Positions 16,093 through 24,649 of a DNA stretch of 29,933 nt are shown piece by piece. Both the position numbers and the translations under genes were made by a program. Under the pieces are notes generated by a model that saw only the letters and a list, made by a program, of their open reading frames with translations, was not told where the DNA came from and did no database searches. This stretch comes from Euryarchaeota archaeon UBA173 (GTDB taxonomy: Archaea; Thermoplasmatota; Poseidoniia; Poseidoniales; Thalassarchaeaceae): assembly GCA_002498925.1 (NCBI GenBank), contig DAJH01000007.1, positions 1-29,933 of the forward strand, in the 5' to 3' direction. Numbering within the stretch: position 1 is the first letter of the stretch; every line of letters starts with the position of its first letter.

Positions 16093-18282
16093 TCACAGCC
16101 CCTTTGCGAGCCTTGTTGCTAGTTCATTTGCGGCATTATTGCACTCTGCCTTCCTGAACCTACTGATGGCCTCGTTCCAATGCGACAGTCGGAGGTTCGG
16201 CTCTAGGATTCCCCTCCAGTACCACCTCTGTGCTGAGAGTCTCCTGAATGCTGCTATATCTTCCCTTAGTGGCATGTCTGATGCCTCTGAATGTGCCGAA
16301 ACCAGCCAATCCGGAGGGGATTCACCACATGATTCCAAAGCAGCATGGATGATTCTAATTCTGTCTAACGGAGAGTCGCACTCTTCGATCACCTTGCGTG
16401 AAGCCTCTATGGCTTCTTGGGAAGCCATTCCCTGGTCTCTCGCCGCAAGCCTCGATCTGATATCCAACATCACTAGTCTTGGATTGTCTTGCCCCAACCT
16501 CCTCTCTATTGATTTGCGAGTCTCAGACGCCGTAGAGAGGTCATAGGAGCTGAGTGCGATCCCATGCCGAACTAGGTCTATTGCAAGTTTTGCTGCTTCG
16601 GTATCTGATTGGGAGAGTCCGGATAGGTCGATTTCTGATATCCTGGAAGATAGGGTTTCCGAGAGGCCCTTGGAAATTGTGCCAGGGAGCCTGTCATCAT
16701 AGAGTCTGACCAGGGAGGATATCGATGCCCTTGCCCTCTCTGATGGCTCTAGTGCGGAGATGGCGTCCTGCTCGAGCCTGTCTGCTTCAGAGGACCTGCC
16801 TCTCATTCTGGCCGATCGTGCTGACAGAAGTTTCCTAGATGGGCCGTCCGGGAGTTCCGTAATGTGTGAATCCGCAATTTCCACTTCACCTCTCTCCAGT
16901 GCCAGATTGACAGCCGACTCCCTAATAGAAGCGTCTTCGGAGATATTTACAGCGCTTTCAAGCAGGATGGCCGCTGCTGAACTGTCATTCTCGGCAATTT
17001 CCTTAATGTTCTCTGAGATCCAGGAGATGTCGTTTTCGTCCCCACGCTCCATCCTGTGATGTGCCTCGAGCCTCCTAGCCCGGGTTCCTTCTATGACGGA
17101 CCATCTTTCCGCGGCTTCGGAGTGCATGGCTGCTGCCTTTTCGCCTGTCCAAGAGGCTCTTCTGACGTTCCGGACCAGGTGATGAGGCTCTACTGACTCC
17201 CCCTTCCACCTCAGAACCGCGGAGTCATCAAGCTCCAATGTGCCTTCCTCGCCTTCCATCTCTGAAATCTCGAGGGGGATCGGCGAAAGTGATAGTTCGT
17301 CTAACGAGCTCAGTCCCTCGGCGCTGAGCCTTCTTATGACAGTGGACTGAACATATTCCTGGATTGCCTCGGCCCTCTCCGGTATTCCCTCCTCGGGAGA
17401 CCATAGGCGGATTGCCAGAGGATGCCCCCCGAGAGCCTCGATGATCTCGCTTGCTGAGTCGGCATCTACCCCGGGTAGCAAGGAGGTAGCAGCCTCATTG
17501 TTCAATCCGCCAATCCTGTAGTCATCAAAACCGCCCAATGTACCAAACGGGCTTGGAGCCCTGACGATCACCAAGATTGGTGATGGTCCCGATGAGGCCT
17601 CTTTGAGCAGATCAGATACGGAGCCTACGTGCCTAGGATGTAATTCCTGCGACTCATCTAAAATTAGCAGTGTCCTTGCCGAGCTAGACGCTGATAATAT
17701 TGCAGAAGGGTCCGAGGGTGCATTACCACCCAGCCACATGCTTCCTATCGAGGACACGTCACTGTCAATGTTGCATGATGCCCAACGGATAGTCCATCCT
17801 TTGTCACTGAAAGATTCGGCTACCGCGCTAGCTAGAGTGGACTTGCCTATCCCTGGAAGGCCGCTGAGGATGATGGATTTTCCATCTGAAAGTGAGGATG
17901 TGATGTGGTCTATCTCTTCGACGCGCCCACTTACCGATACCGGCTCAGGAACGGGGCCAAAACTCATTCCCGAGGTGGCAGTACTGACGTATCCCGATTC
18001 CTCCAACTCATGACGTCCTTTCAGGGTGATGTGAACTACGGTCCTACGGCGGCTTCCTCCGCCGATGACATGGGCACTTCGGGTCACTACCAGATCTCCC
18101 TTCTCCAATGAAGAGAGAGGGGAGTGGAGGGCGGATCGAACAACTCCTAGAGACTCTGCTAATCCAGGGAGGGAGAGGCTCCTAGGGACGTCCCAAGCTG
18201 TTTCCAAGGACTCTGAGAACTCACTCAGACGGGCAAGGATTCTCGTCTGCGCCTCGGTAAGCACGCACCTGTGGCGAGGCAC
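16093..18282 (-). CDS. STAND NTPase with N-terminal winged helix and helical-repeat C-terminus
   Basis: Numbered from GTG 18282 (729 aa). A MarR-like winged helix at about 8-95 (LTEAQTRILARLSEF, LPGLAESLGV, a wing with SRRRTVVHITLKGR) leads into an NB-ARC-like ATPase. That ATPase has Walker A GLPGIGKST (141-149), Walker B LLILDESQE (205-213), an R-containing sensor strand ILVIVRAP, the GxP motif GGHPLAIRL (285-293), and HHLVRN (367-372), matching the MHD position of STAND proteins. The C-terminal half is all-helical with TPR-like Ala/Glu/Arg-rich repeats and probably senses a ligand or partner. STAND proteins are ATP-driven switches. The winged helix suggests a transcription-control output. 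TTG 18333 would overlap the uvrC start; GTG 18264 is also possible. The target is unknown. Confidence 0.85.
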   Translation of the reverse strand: MPRHRCVLTEAQTRILARLSEFSESLETAWDVPRSLSLPGLAESLGVVRSALHSPLSSLEKGDLVVTRSAHVIGGGSRRRTVVHITLKGRHELEESGYVSTATSGMSFGPVPEPVSVSGRVEEIDHITSSLSDGKSIILSGLPGIGKSTLASAVAESFSDKGWTIRWASCNIDSDVSSIGSMWLGGNAPSDPSAILSASSSARTLLILDESQELHPRHVGSVSDLLKEASSGPSPILVIVRAPSPFGTLGGFDDYRIGGLNNEAATSLLPGVDADSASEIIEALGGHPLAIRLWSPEEGIPERAEAIQEYVQSTVIRRLSAEGLSSLDELSLSPIPLEISEMEGEEGTLELDDSAVLRWKGESVEPHHLVRNVRRASWTGEKAAAMHSEAAERWSVIEGTRARRLEAHHRMERGDENDISWISENIKEIAENDSSAAAILLESAVNISEDASIRESAVNLALERGEVEIADSHITELPDGPSRKLLSARSARMRGRSSEADRLEQDAISALEPSERARASISSLVRLYDDRLPGTISKGLSETLSSRISEIDLSGLSQSDTEAAKLAIDLVRHGIALSSYDLSTASETRKSIERRLGQDNPRLVMLDIRSRLAARDQGMASQEAIEASRKVIEECDSPLDRIRIIHAALESCGESPPDWLVSAHSEASDMPLREDIAAFRRLSAQRWYWRGILEPNLRLSHWNEAISRFRKAECNNAANELATRLAKGL

Positions 18283-18313
18283 GGGTTCATTGGTATTGAC
18301 CTCGGGCGCATCA

Positions 18314-20020
18314 ATGGAAATGCCAGTCGACAAGCCATCTCTTGACCTTCCCCGTAAGCCAGGGGTCTATCTCTTCACTAGGGAGGATGAAAGGGTAATG
18401 TACGTGGGAAAGGCCACTGATATCAAATCCAGAGTTTCTTCTTATTTCTCCAAAAATCCTGATCGGGAGATGATTCCTAGACTCGTTGCGGAGGCGGACA
18501 GGGTGGACTTCATTGTGACAAAGAGCCCATCCGAGGCCCTAATTCTGGAAAGGCAACTAATCCGTAAGCACAAGCCAAGGTACAACTCTCGAATGAAGGA
18601 CGACAAGTCCTTCCCATACATTGCGATAACCTCGCATGATTTGCCCCGTATCCTGTACTCGAGACATCCTCCTGAAGGTTCGAAGCGTTGGGGACCATTC
18701 ACTGATGCTGGTGCAGCAAAGAAAGTCGTAGAGCTCCTCAGAAGGTTCTTCGGGATCAGGGACAATCGAAACAATCTACCATTCGGCTACATCGAATCAG
18801 ATGACCCAGGTGATTACCAACGAAGAGTCCGTGCGATTGTTAGTATCCTAGATGGTGATGCGGGGATCCTAATCAAAGGGCTACAGGACGAGATGGATGA
18901 GCATAGTAAGAATCTGAGGTATGAGGCCGCGGCTAGGTCGAGGAACATGATCGCTTCAGTGAATGGTACAATCTCGGAGCAGGCGATTCACAGTAGGTTC
19001 TACCAAGACTGCGATGCGATAGGCTTCGCTTCGACGGGTGACTCTGGAATGGTCACAATACTGCACGCAAAGGAAGGCGTGATAGAGGGGCAGACCGAAT
19101 ATCCACTGATACACAGAGGCGATATATCGGAGTCTGTCTCCTGCGTCCTCGTCGAACATTACTCGAACAGGCGGCCTCCGAAGAGCATCCTAGTACCATC
19201 ACAGGTCGGTGAATCGGTAGAGGCCTGGCTATCGGACCTCAGAGGCTCCAGAGTTGTAGTTAAGATACCGAAGAGAGGGGATTTGGCAAAGCTCCGCAGT
19301 ATGGCTGACAGAAACGCGGAAGTCCTCGTAAGGCGTTCACGGAGGAGCAGTTCAGGGAGCCTTGAGCAGAAGGCGGCGGATGACGCGGCAAAGCTGCTTG
19401 GACTGGATTCACTGAACCACCTAGTTTGCTTCGATATGGCCCAGCTTCAGGGAGTGGAGCGGGTCGGGGCCTCGGTAGTTTTCAGAAATGGACGTCCTTC
19501 GAAGAAGGAATACAGGACGTACCGGGTGAAAACCGATGCTAACGACGACCTCAGGATGATGTCGGAGGTTGTAGAGAGGTGGTTGAAGCATCAGGACGAG
19601 TGGCCGGATGTGCTACTCTTGGACGGAGGGGAGACTCACCTGTCCACAATAGGTAAAATGCTCGAAAGCAGGATTCCCCGAGGGAGTTTCCTTCTCGCTT
19701 CATTAGCAAAGAGGGAGGAAACCCTCCATATCGAGGGGATGAGCCCGATGGTCCTCGATAGGAGTGGGCGCGTGCTAATCCACTCAAGGGACGAGGCTCA
19801 CAGATTTGTCAACCAATACCATAGGAAAAGGAGGTCCAAAGGTGCGCTCAAAGATCCACTCGAAGATATCGAGGGACTGGGGGCGAAGAAGATTCAGTCA
19901 CTACTACGGCATTTTGGAGGTAGGAGCGGGATTGAGCATGCAAGTGTGGAAGAGCTGAGGAGGACCCCTGGAATCGGTGGAGCAATGGCCAAGAGAATCA
20001 GGGACCATTTTCATCACTAG
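18314..20020 (+). CDS. uvrC: UvrABC system protein C (excision nuclease subunit)
   Basis: UvrC makes both cuts around a DNA lesion in nucleotide excision repair with UvrA and UvrB. In 568 residues it has the GIY-YIG nuclease domain (KPGVYLFTREDERVMYVGK, about 13-32), a UVR helical hairpin for UvrB contact (about 190-225, DEMDEHSKNLRYEAAARSR), the RNase-H-like nuclease domain (LVCFDMAQLQGVERVGASVV, about 370-400, then LLLDGGETHL), and two C-terminal helix-hairpin-helix motifs (IEGLGAKKIQSLL and TPGIGGAMAKRI). I chose ATG 18314, as longer in-frame extensions lie antisense to the STAND gene and are not conserved. uvrA and uvrB are not in the window. The 3' end overlaps the next gene by 23 bases. 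Confidence 0.95.
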   Translation: MEMPVDKPSLDLPRKPGVYLFTREDERVMYVGKATDIKSRVSSYFSKNPDREMIPRLVAEADRVDFIVTKSPSEALILERQLIRKHKPRYNSRMKDDKSFPYIAITSHDLPRILYSRHPPEGSKRWGPFTDAGAAKKVVELLRRFFGIRDNRNNLPFGYIESDDPGDYQRRVRAIVSILDGDAGILIKGLQDEMDEHSKNLRYEAAARSRNMIASVNGTISEQAIHSRFYQDCDAIGFASTGDSGMVTILHAKEGVIEGQTEYPLIHRGDISESVSCVLVEHYSNRRPPKSILVPSQVGESVEAWLSDLRGSRVVVKIPKRGDLAKLRSMADRNAEVLVRRSRRSSSGSLEQKAADDAAKLLGLDSLNHLVCFDMAQLQGVERVGASVVFRNGRPSKKEYRTYRVKTDANDDLRMMSEVVERWLKHQDEWPDVLLLDGGETHLSTIGKMLESRIPRGSFLLASLAKREETLHIEGMSPMVLDRSGRVLIHSRDEAHRFVNQYHRKRRSKGALKDPLEDIEGLGAKKIQSLLRHFGGRSGIEHASVEELRRTPGIGGAMAKRIRDHFHH

Positions 20021-22979
20021 AGTCTGCTTCGTCAAAGAACTGCTCGTCGACTACGACGAGTTTCTCCTCAAGTTTCCCGAACTCGCGCTCCATCGTGACT
20101 TCCATGACCCTCGCCTCCTTCTCAGCGATGTTCTTCGTCCTCCTCTCCTTCCTCTCCTTCCTCTTTCTCCTAATTCTGCTGATTGAGAGGGAGATGAATA
20201 CCAACAGTACTAACGCATAGGGGGCCAATTCCCCTACAAGGAAAATCCAGGTTACCTCGACTGAGTAAGTCACCTTGTCGGTATTGGCATCCCTGCTGCA
20301 TTGTGCCCACGATTCCGCCTCGGGACAAATTGGAAGGGAGTAATTCAGGACTTGCCTACCATTCACGGTCCCGATTTCGCCTAGTCCCATCTCGCTTTCG
20401 AACGACACGATCCTGACTGAGTCGGGCATCAGAATGTGGAATCTCGCCGAGGACCTGATTGTCCCAAAGGACGTGTGCTCCATCAGGGGAGTGATCCTCT
20501 GAGTCACAGATGCGCCCTCGAATTGCATCCCCGTTTCTGTAAAGAATGGCATCCCATATGATGAGGCTAGTACGCTGGATGCCCTCAGAGCTATGGAGGC
20601 TGGTTGGATCGAGATATCCAGATCTTGCTGCCTCAGGGACATCGTAATCTCTGCATTACTGATTGTACTCGAAAGCCTGAGTGGTACCCTATCACTCATC
20701 TGAGGGTCGTTCCTCATCTCTATGTTGGAGAAGTCAGCGGCGAATGGGGTCTGTGAAAAATCAGCATTAAAGGTGTAATATCCAATCCCTAAATCTTGGT
20801 TTTTCAGACTTATTTCGCCTAGATCTTCTATGATCTCAGATGACGACTCTGTAAGGATTCTAGCGAGTTCCTGGATACCATCATTGGATATCTCGAAGTC
20901 GATTGGCTCATCCAGTCCGATGTCTATTGTGGATTCAAGCTCCGAACCTGCGAGAAGTCCCCCATCCAGGCGGTCGCCCATCACGATAATTCTCCTTAAT
21001 GCGTCAGAGGGAACTGGTAGGAGGTTGATTTCTTCCTCTCCCGGATCTATTCCCAAACGGTATATCTCCAATACCACTTCAGAATCGAAGTCCACTGAGA
21101 CGGAGGAGGAAAGCTCGTGTATTGCGACCTTCTCGATGTCGATTGTCACATCAAAAGAGACGCATGTCTTCTGATTCGCTGCACAGATAAGATCTGGACT
21201 GTCATCCTCGCACGGATCTGATTCCAGGCATATTGGATGCTCCCACTCGAATGGACTCGATCCCACGAATCCTAGTTGCCTAGTTGGTCCTAGTTGGTTT
21301 TCCCTCTCGTCATTGTTGGGTATCTCAATCACGATCACATCGGGTTCGCCGATTGTTGAATCGAGCCATTCAGGTAGGAAAACTGAGATTGTCAGATCCG
21401 CCTCTGGGATGTTTTCAGGCATAATATCCCTCAACCACTGGACATCCATCTCGATGTTGAGTTCCAAGAGGCTGAGTAGGCTAGCCAAATCCTCGTCGTT
21501 TGTTTTTGAGAGGTCCAGGGTCGAGGCGTCTCCATCGCTATTCGACAATAAGTTCCCGATTATCCCTGCCAATCTCACCTGCGAAGGCGGAGTTGTACTA
21601 CGGACCAATACCGGCCACTCATCCCCCATTGCATCGGCCCCATCAATGCAGTACCTAACCTGGAGTGCCTCATCACAGGTTTCCCCGGGGATGTGCCTGA
21701 ACATGAGTCCCTCATTTGACGTGGAATCCACGAAGAAGGGTGAGCTGAAATCGACAGTGGTGCCGATAGCCTCAGAGAAGGACTGGGACATCTCACTAAC
21801 GGGCAGACCATCCAGGATTGATGAGAGGTCTTGCTCGAACTCCTGGTCAAACATCCTGATTCCGTCAGAGGTGACCCATGGAAGTGAAAGCCTGCCGTCG
21901 TAGAATTCCATCCCCCACTGCGAAAGAGTATCATCACTGAGGTGATGAATGCCTATCTCCAAGTCGAACCTAGTGCTTGAAGAGTCCCTGGCATCGATTA
22001 CGAGATTGATGTCCAGGGGTGCCTGTCGTTGCGAGTCGATGGATACTGTTTGGGTGGATATTGGCCTATGTTTCAGAGTTGTAATGAGGTCTTGGGTAGA
22101 AACGCCTGAGTCTATTGATGACTCCGTATTGTCAAGAGAAAGGACGGAGAATTTCTGTACGTTCCCATTGATGCTCCTAGACCAAATCTGACCCGGTGGC
22201 TCGACTTCCTTCGCCATTGCGTAGTCCGGGGGGAAGATGGAGAGGTCAATAGCGTGCCCAGGAGCTGCTGATGCGGTGAAATGCGACTCAATCTCCGCCC
22301 CCATAACGAGGATTCCCTCCATCATTCGATTCAAATCGGAGGTTGCTTCCTCCATTCCCATCCGTTCAGAGTCTACCTGCAGGAGGAGCGTGGATGCGAA
22401 GCATAGTGGTGGATAGAATGGATCATTCGGCATACCATTCACCTCATCTATGGAATCCTGATCTGAGTCATAGACACATTGTGTGTCCATCTGGTTCCTG
22501 AAGTCTATCTCAGAGATAGTGGAAATGGATGATGTGTTCGCAGTTGGGAAATTGACATCCACGTACTGCTCGATTACCTCCTCCACCCTTTCTATCATCC
22601 TGTCGGAAACGGTTGAGCCGCTTCGAAGAAGGGATTGGTAATTTCGAATGTAATCGGCAGGAATGCCATCTAGGGGGGTACTGTCGCCACCCAGCTCAAG
22701 ATCCTCCAGACCCAAGTCCTGCCTAGACATCTCATGAACGGCCAATTTTACCGTCATGATAACCATCTCAGCGTCCTCTGACTCGACCTCTACCGTGGCC
22801 CTCATCCATTCCTGTCCGGGAGATGGATCCAATATCGACTGGTAATCGTCACAGATACCCTCGCTGCTGTTCCATGTGGAGCAGGTATCGTTGGAAACCT
22901 CGGGCTGACCCGGGGGCGGCGCGCCTGCAACGATGGGTGCGAGGAGGAGGATTACCAGAGCGAGGGCGTGGCGACGCAC
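19998..22979 (-). CDS. Unknown large exported protein with C-terminal membrane anchor and coiled-coil tail
   Basis: I recognise no family. From GTG 22979 the protein has 993 residues. A signal peptide (RRHALALVILLLAPIVAGAP) precedes about 880 residues of extracytoplasmic sequence rich in Ser, Asp, Glu and Ile, with scattered Cys (DTCSTWNSSEGICDD near the mature N-terminus; PICLESDPCEDDSPDLICA in the middle). Repeated beta-type segments interrupted by helices (for example SDRMIERVEEVIEQYVD) fill it. One membrane helix (about 915-937) is followed by a highly charged cytoplasmic coiled coil (RKRKERKERRTKN and onward to the end). The start is GTG 22979 because a TATA-like box lies 28 nt upstream and longer frames overlap the Taw2 gene. 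A surface or envelope role is likely; nothing more can be said. Confidence 0.75.
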   Translation of the reverse strand: MRRHALALVILLLAPIVAGAPPPGQPEVSNDTCSTWNSSEGICDDYQSILDPSPGQEWMRATVEVESEDAEMVIMTVKLAVHEMSRQDLGLEDLELGGDSTPLDGIPADYIRNYQSLLRSGSTVSDRMIERVEEVIEQYVDVNFPTANTSSISTISEIDFRNQMDTQCVYDSDQDSIDEVNGMPNDPFYPPLCFASTLLLQVDSERMGMEEATSDLNRMMEGILVMGAEIESHFTASAAPGHAIDLSIFPPDYAMAKEVEPPGQIWSRSINGNVQKFSVLSLDNTESSIDSGVSTQDLITTLKHRPISTQTVSIDSQRQAPLDINLVIDARDSSSTRFDLEIGIHHLSDDTLSQWGMEFYDGRLSLPWVTSDGIRMFDQEFEQDLSSILDGLPVSEMSQSFSEAIGTTVDFSSPFFVDSTSNEGLMFRHIPGETCDEALQVRYCIDGADAMGDEWPVLVRSTTPPSQVRLAGIIGNLLSNSDGDASTLDLSKTNDEDLASLLSLLELNIEMDVQWLRDIMPENIPEADLTISVFLPEWLDSTIGEPDVIVIEIPNNDERENQLGPTRQLGFVGSSPFEWEHPICLESDPCEDDSPDLICAANQKTCVSFDVTIDIEKVAIHELSSSVSVDFDSEVVLEIYRLGIDPGEEEINLLPVPSDALRRIIVMGDRLDGGLLAGSELESTIDIGLDEPIDFEISNDGIQELARILTESSSEIIEDLGEISLKNQDLGIGYYTFNADFSQTPFAADFSNIEMRNDPQMSDRVPLRLSSTISNAEITMSLRQQDLDISIQPASIALRASSVLASSYGMPFFTETGMQFEGASVTQRITPLMEHTSFGTIRSSARFHILMPDSVRIVSFESEMGLGEIGTVNGRQVLNYSLPICPEAESWAQCSRDANTDKVTYSVEVTWIFLVGELAPYALVLLVFISLSISRIRRKRKERKERRTKNIAEKEARVMEVTMEREFGKLEEKLVVVDEQFFDEADSSDENGP

Positions 22980-23000
22980 GCCCTTGGGGGGGCGCGCTGT

Positions 23001-23009
23001 ACCATAAGT
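23001..23009 (-). promoter_or_regulatory. TATA-like box for the large exported protein
   Basis: On the reverse strand ACTTATGGT is centred about 26 to 28 nt before the GTG at 22979. It supports this start over longer in-frame options. The forward gene at 23041 starts only about 35 bases to the right, so the two promoters must overlap. Confidence 0.35.
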
Positions 23010-23040
23010 CTGAATCAGTGATGTTCTCCCATCGTATCGT

Positions 23041-23901
23041 ATGTCTGATGGAGGGCCGCACGGGAGGCTTGCGGAGTCAGTTTCGGAATACCTTGGGATA
23101 AACCTGCCAGATTCATTGCCTAGGAAGTGGGAGAAGTTCTCCGATGTCGTGCTTCTTCCTTCAGATGCCTTCACCAGCAGAGATTGGGCAGAATTCAGGG
23201 GCCAGGGGCTATGGCAGGCTGTAGCGGATGGGCTAGGTGCGGCGAGGGTCGGTCAGATTGGCGAGATAACTGGCGATTACAGGGAGAGCGGGGTTAGGAT
23301 GCTACTGGGAGATAACGACTGGGTGGTAAGGAGGGAGAGCGGGGTTGACTACGGTTACAGTATGACGAAATGCATGTTCTCGGCTGGTAATGTGAACGAG
23401 CGCAGGAGGATGGGGGAGGTAGTCAGTCCCAACGAAGTAGTTGTGGACATGTTCTCGGGCATCGGGTATTACTCACTCCCAGTACTCATCCACTCAGAGG
23501 CTGCTCACGTACACTGCTGCGAATGGAATCCTGAGGCAATAGACGCACTGAAGTGGAATCTGGACAGAAATGGGGTCAGGGAGAATTGTACTATTCACGA
23601 GGGTGACAATCGACTGTCATCTGGCATACTAAAGGGGATTGCAGATAGGGTAATCCTGGGGCTCCTACCCACATCAGAGGGAAGTTTCGGGTCATCCATA
23701 GAGATTCTGCGAGGGTCTGGCGGAACTATTCACGTTCACGGACTTTCCAAGGCAGATTCCCATAATGAATGGTCGGAAGAAGTTGTGAGGAAGTTTCGTA
23801 GACTGGATACGGGTTATGATTTCGAAATTTCTGATATCATTCGAGTAAAGAGTTACGCGCCAAAATGGGATCACTTAGTTGTGGACATACGAGTCAATTA
23901 G
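23041..23901 (+). CDS. taw2: Wyosine-pathway tRNA(Phe) aminocarboxypropyl transferase, Taw2/TYW2-like
   Basis: This 286-residue SAM-dependent enzyme belongs to the Trm5/TYW2 family. It has the family N-terminal block LPRKWEKFSDVVLLP, then CMFSAGNVNERRRMG. The SAM site is VVVDMFSGIGYYSLPV and CEWNPEAIDALKWNLDRNGV. ADRVILGLLPTSE follows; this replaces the Trm5 methyltransferase NxPP-like motif and matches the LGL-(I/L)-P-SSE form of TYW2. TYW2/Taw2 moves the 3-amino-3-carboxypropyl group of SAM onto imG-14 at position 37 of tRNA(Phe). The last step motif favours Taw2 over Trm5, but a Trm5b or Taw22 bifunctional role is not excluded. A 15-base in-frame repeat encodes RESGV twice. Confidence 0.82.
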   Translation: MSDGGPHGRLAESVSEYLGINLPDSLPRKWEKFSDVVLLPSDAFTSRDWAEFRGQGLWQAVADGLGAARVGQIGEITGDYRESGVRMLLGDNDWVVRRESGVDYGYSMTKCMFSAGNVNERRRMGEVVSPNEVVVDMFSGIGYYSLPVLIHSEAAHVHCCEWNPEAIDALKWNLDRNGVRENCTIHEGDNRLSSGILKGIADRVILGLLPTSEGSFGSSIEILRGSGGTIHVHGLSKADSHNEWSEEVVRKFRRLDTGYDFEISDIIRVKSYAPKWDHLVVDIRVN

Positions 23902-23941
23902 TATCCGTCGAACTCAAGTCGTTTGACCGGGACCCAGTGTC

Positions 23942-24649
23942 GTGGCTGAAGACTGGCTCAGGGGTGCTGCGGCTAAGTATAACCAGCACTCACTCGATTG
24001 TCGGGATGACTATCCCGCCATACTGATGATGCCAATTGACACCCTCTCGACGATTCTCGAGTGGACCTTCCAGTCCCTTCCTGACGAAATCCTAGTCGGC
24101 ATGGATCCCGATTACAATACTCCACATCCAAGTGGTGTGGATGACATGTTCTGTGGAAGCGACCACTCGGAGGGTCTTTTCGCGGGACAAGGGTTCGTCC
24201 TCGGGCCGCCGCACCTGGTGAATAGAGGGGACTCTTACTCGGTTCACCATGTCCCTGAAGAGTGGGTCGATGGGGTCCTTTCCGAGGACAGAGGGGTCAG
24301 AGGGGGAAGATTCACCCACTGGATACACACTCATCCGAATGCTGTTGCGATCCCGAGTGGGGCCGATGCCGAGGCGGCTCAATGGACAGAGGGGTGCGAC
24401 ATGATACTCGGAGTGAGATATTCTCCGGAAGGGGTGCTGCCCTGGTTCGACGACGTGGAGGGGGCCAGGAGGAGGCTTACTCCCGAGGAAGTGGTCGAAC
24501 AGGGGGATTCTGACTCGCCATATCTCGGAAGGTCCGTCACAGGCCATAGAATCCATGGATTGGAGATTATTGCATTCCACAGGACTGGCCTGGGCGTCAA
24601 CCTGATCCTTACAGATCGGGAAGGGAGACCTATACTCACTGATCCCTGA
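23942..24649 (+). CDS. JAMM/MPN-type putative metalloprotease (JAB domain)
   Basis: The 235-residue protein contains an exact JAMM zinc motif H-x-H-x7-S-x2-D: His129, His131, Ser139 and Asp142 in WIHTHPNAVAIPSGAD. Glu49 in LPDEILVGM is a candidate for the catalytic Glu upstream. JAMM enzymes (Rpn11, CSN5, archaeal HvJAMM, bacterial Mec/RadC relatives) cut isopeptide or peptide bonds, often of ubiquitin-like proteins; archaeal ones act on SAMPs. The insertion between the Glu and the motif is longer (about 80 residues) than in minimal archaeal JAMM proteins, and the C-terminal 90 residues are not familiar. The start is GTG 23942. It follows Taw2 by 40 bases. Its 3' end overlaps orn by 14 bases. 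Substrate unknown. Confidence 0.75.
   Translation: MAEDWLRGAAAKYNQHSLDCRDDYPAILMMPIDTLSTILEWTFQSLPDEILVGMDPDYNTPHPSGVDDMFCGSDHSEGLFAGQGFVLGPPHLVNRGDSYSVHHVPEEWVDGVLSEDRGVRGGRFTHWIHTHPNAVAIPSGADAEAAQWTEGCDMILGVRYSPEGVLPWFDDVEGARRRLTPEEVVEQGDSDSPYLGRSVTGHRIHGLEIIAFHRTGLGVNLILTDREGRPILTDP

Noticed and set aside
18065..18313. N-terminal extension of uvrC by 83 codons
   Set aside because: It is antisense to the STAND winged helix and does not resemble UvrC, which normally begins a few residues before KPGVYLF.
16093..20020. Possible defence island made of the STAND NTPase and UvrC
   Set aside because: UvrC is an ordinary repair gene, and no nuclease, reverse transcriptase, TIR or phage-related gene is adjacent; a defence role for the STAND protein is only one option.
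20120..20175. Pyrimidine-rich low-complexity stretch that looks like a short tandem repeat
   Set aside because: It encodes the Arg/Lys/Glu-rich coiled coil after the membrane helix of the 993-residue protein, so coding composition explains it.
21313..21903. A 196-codon forward open frame
   Set aside because: It is antisense to the 993-residue exported protein, which has a signal peptide and membrane anchor; no motif in the forward frame.
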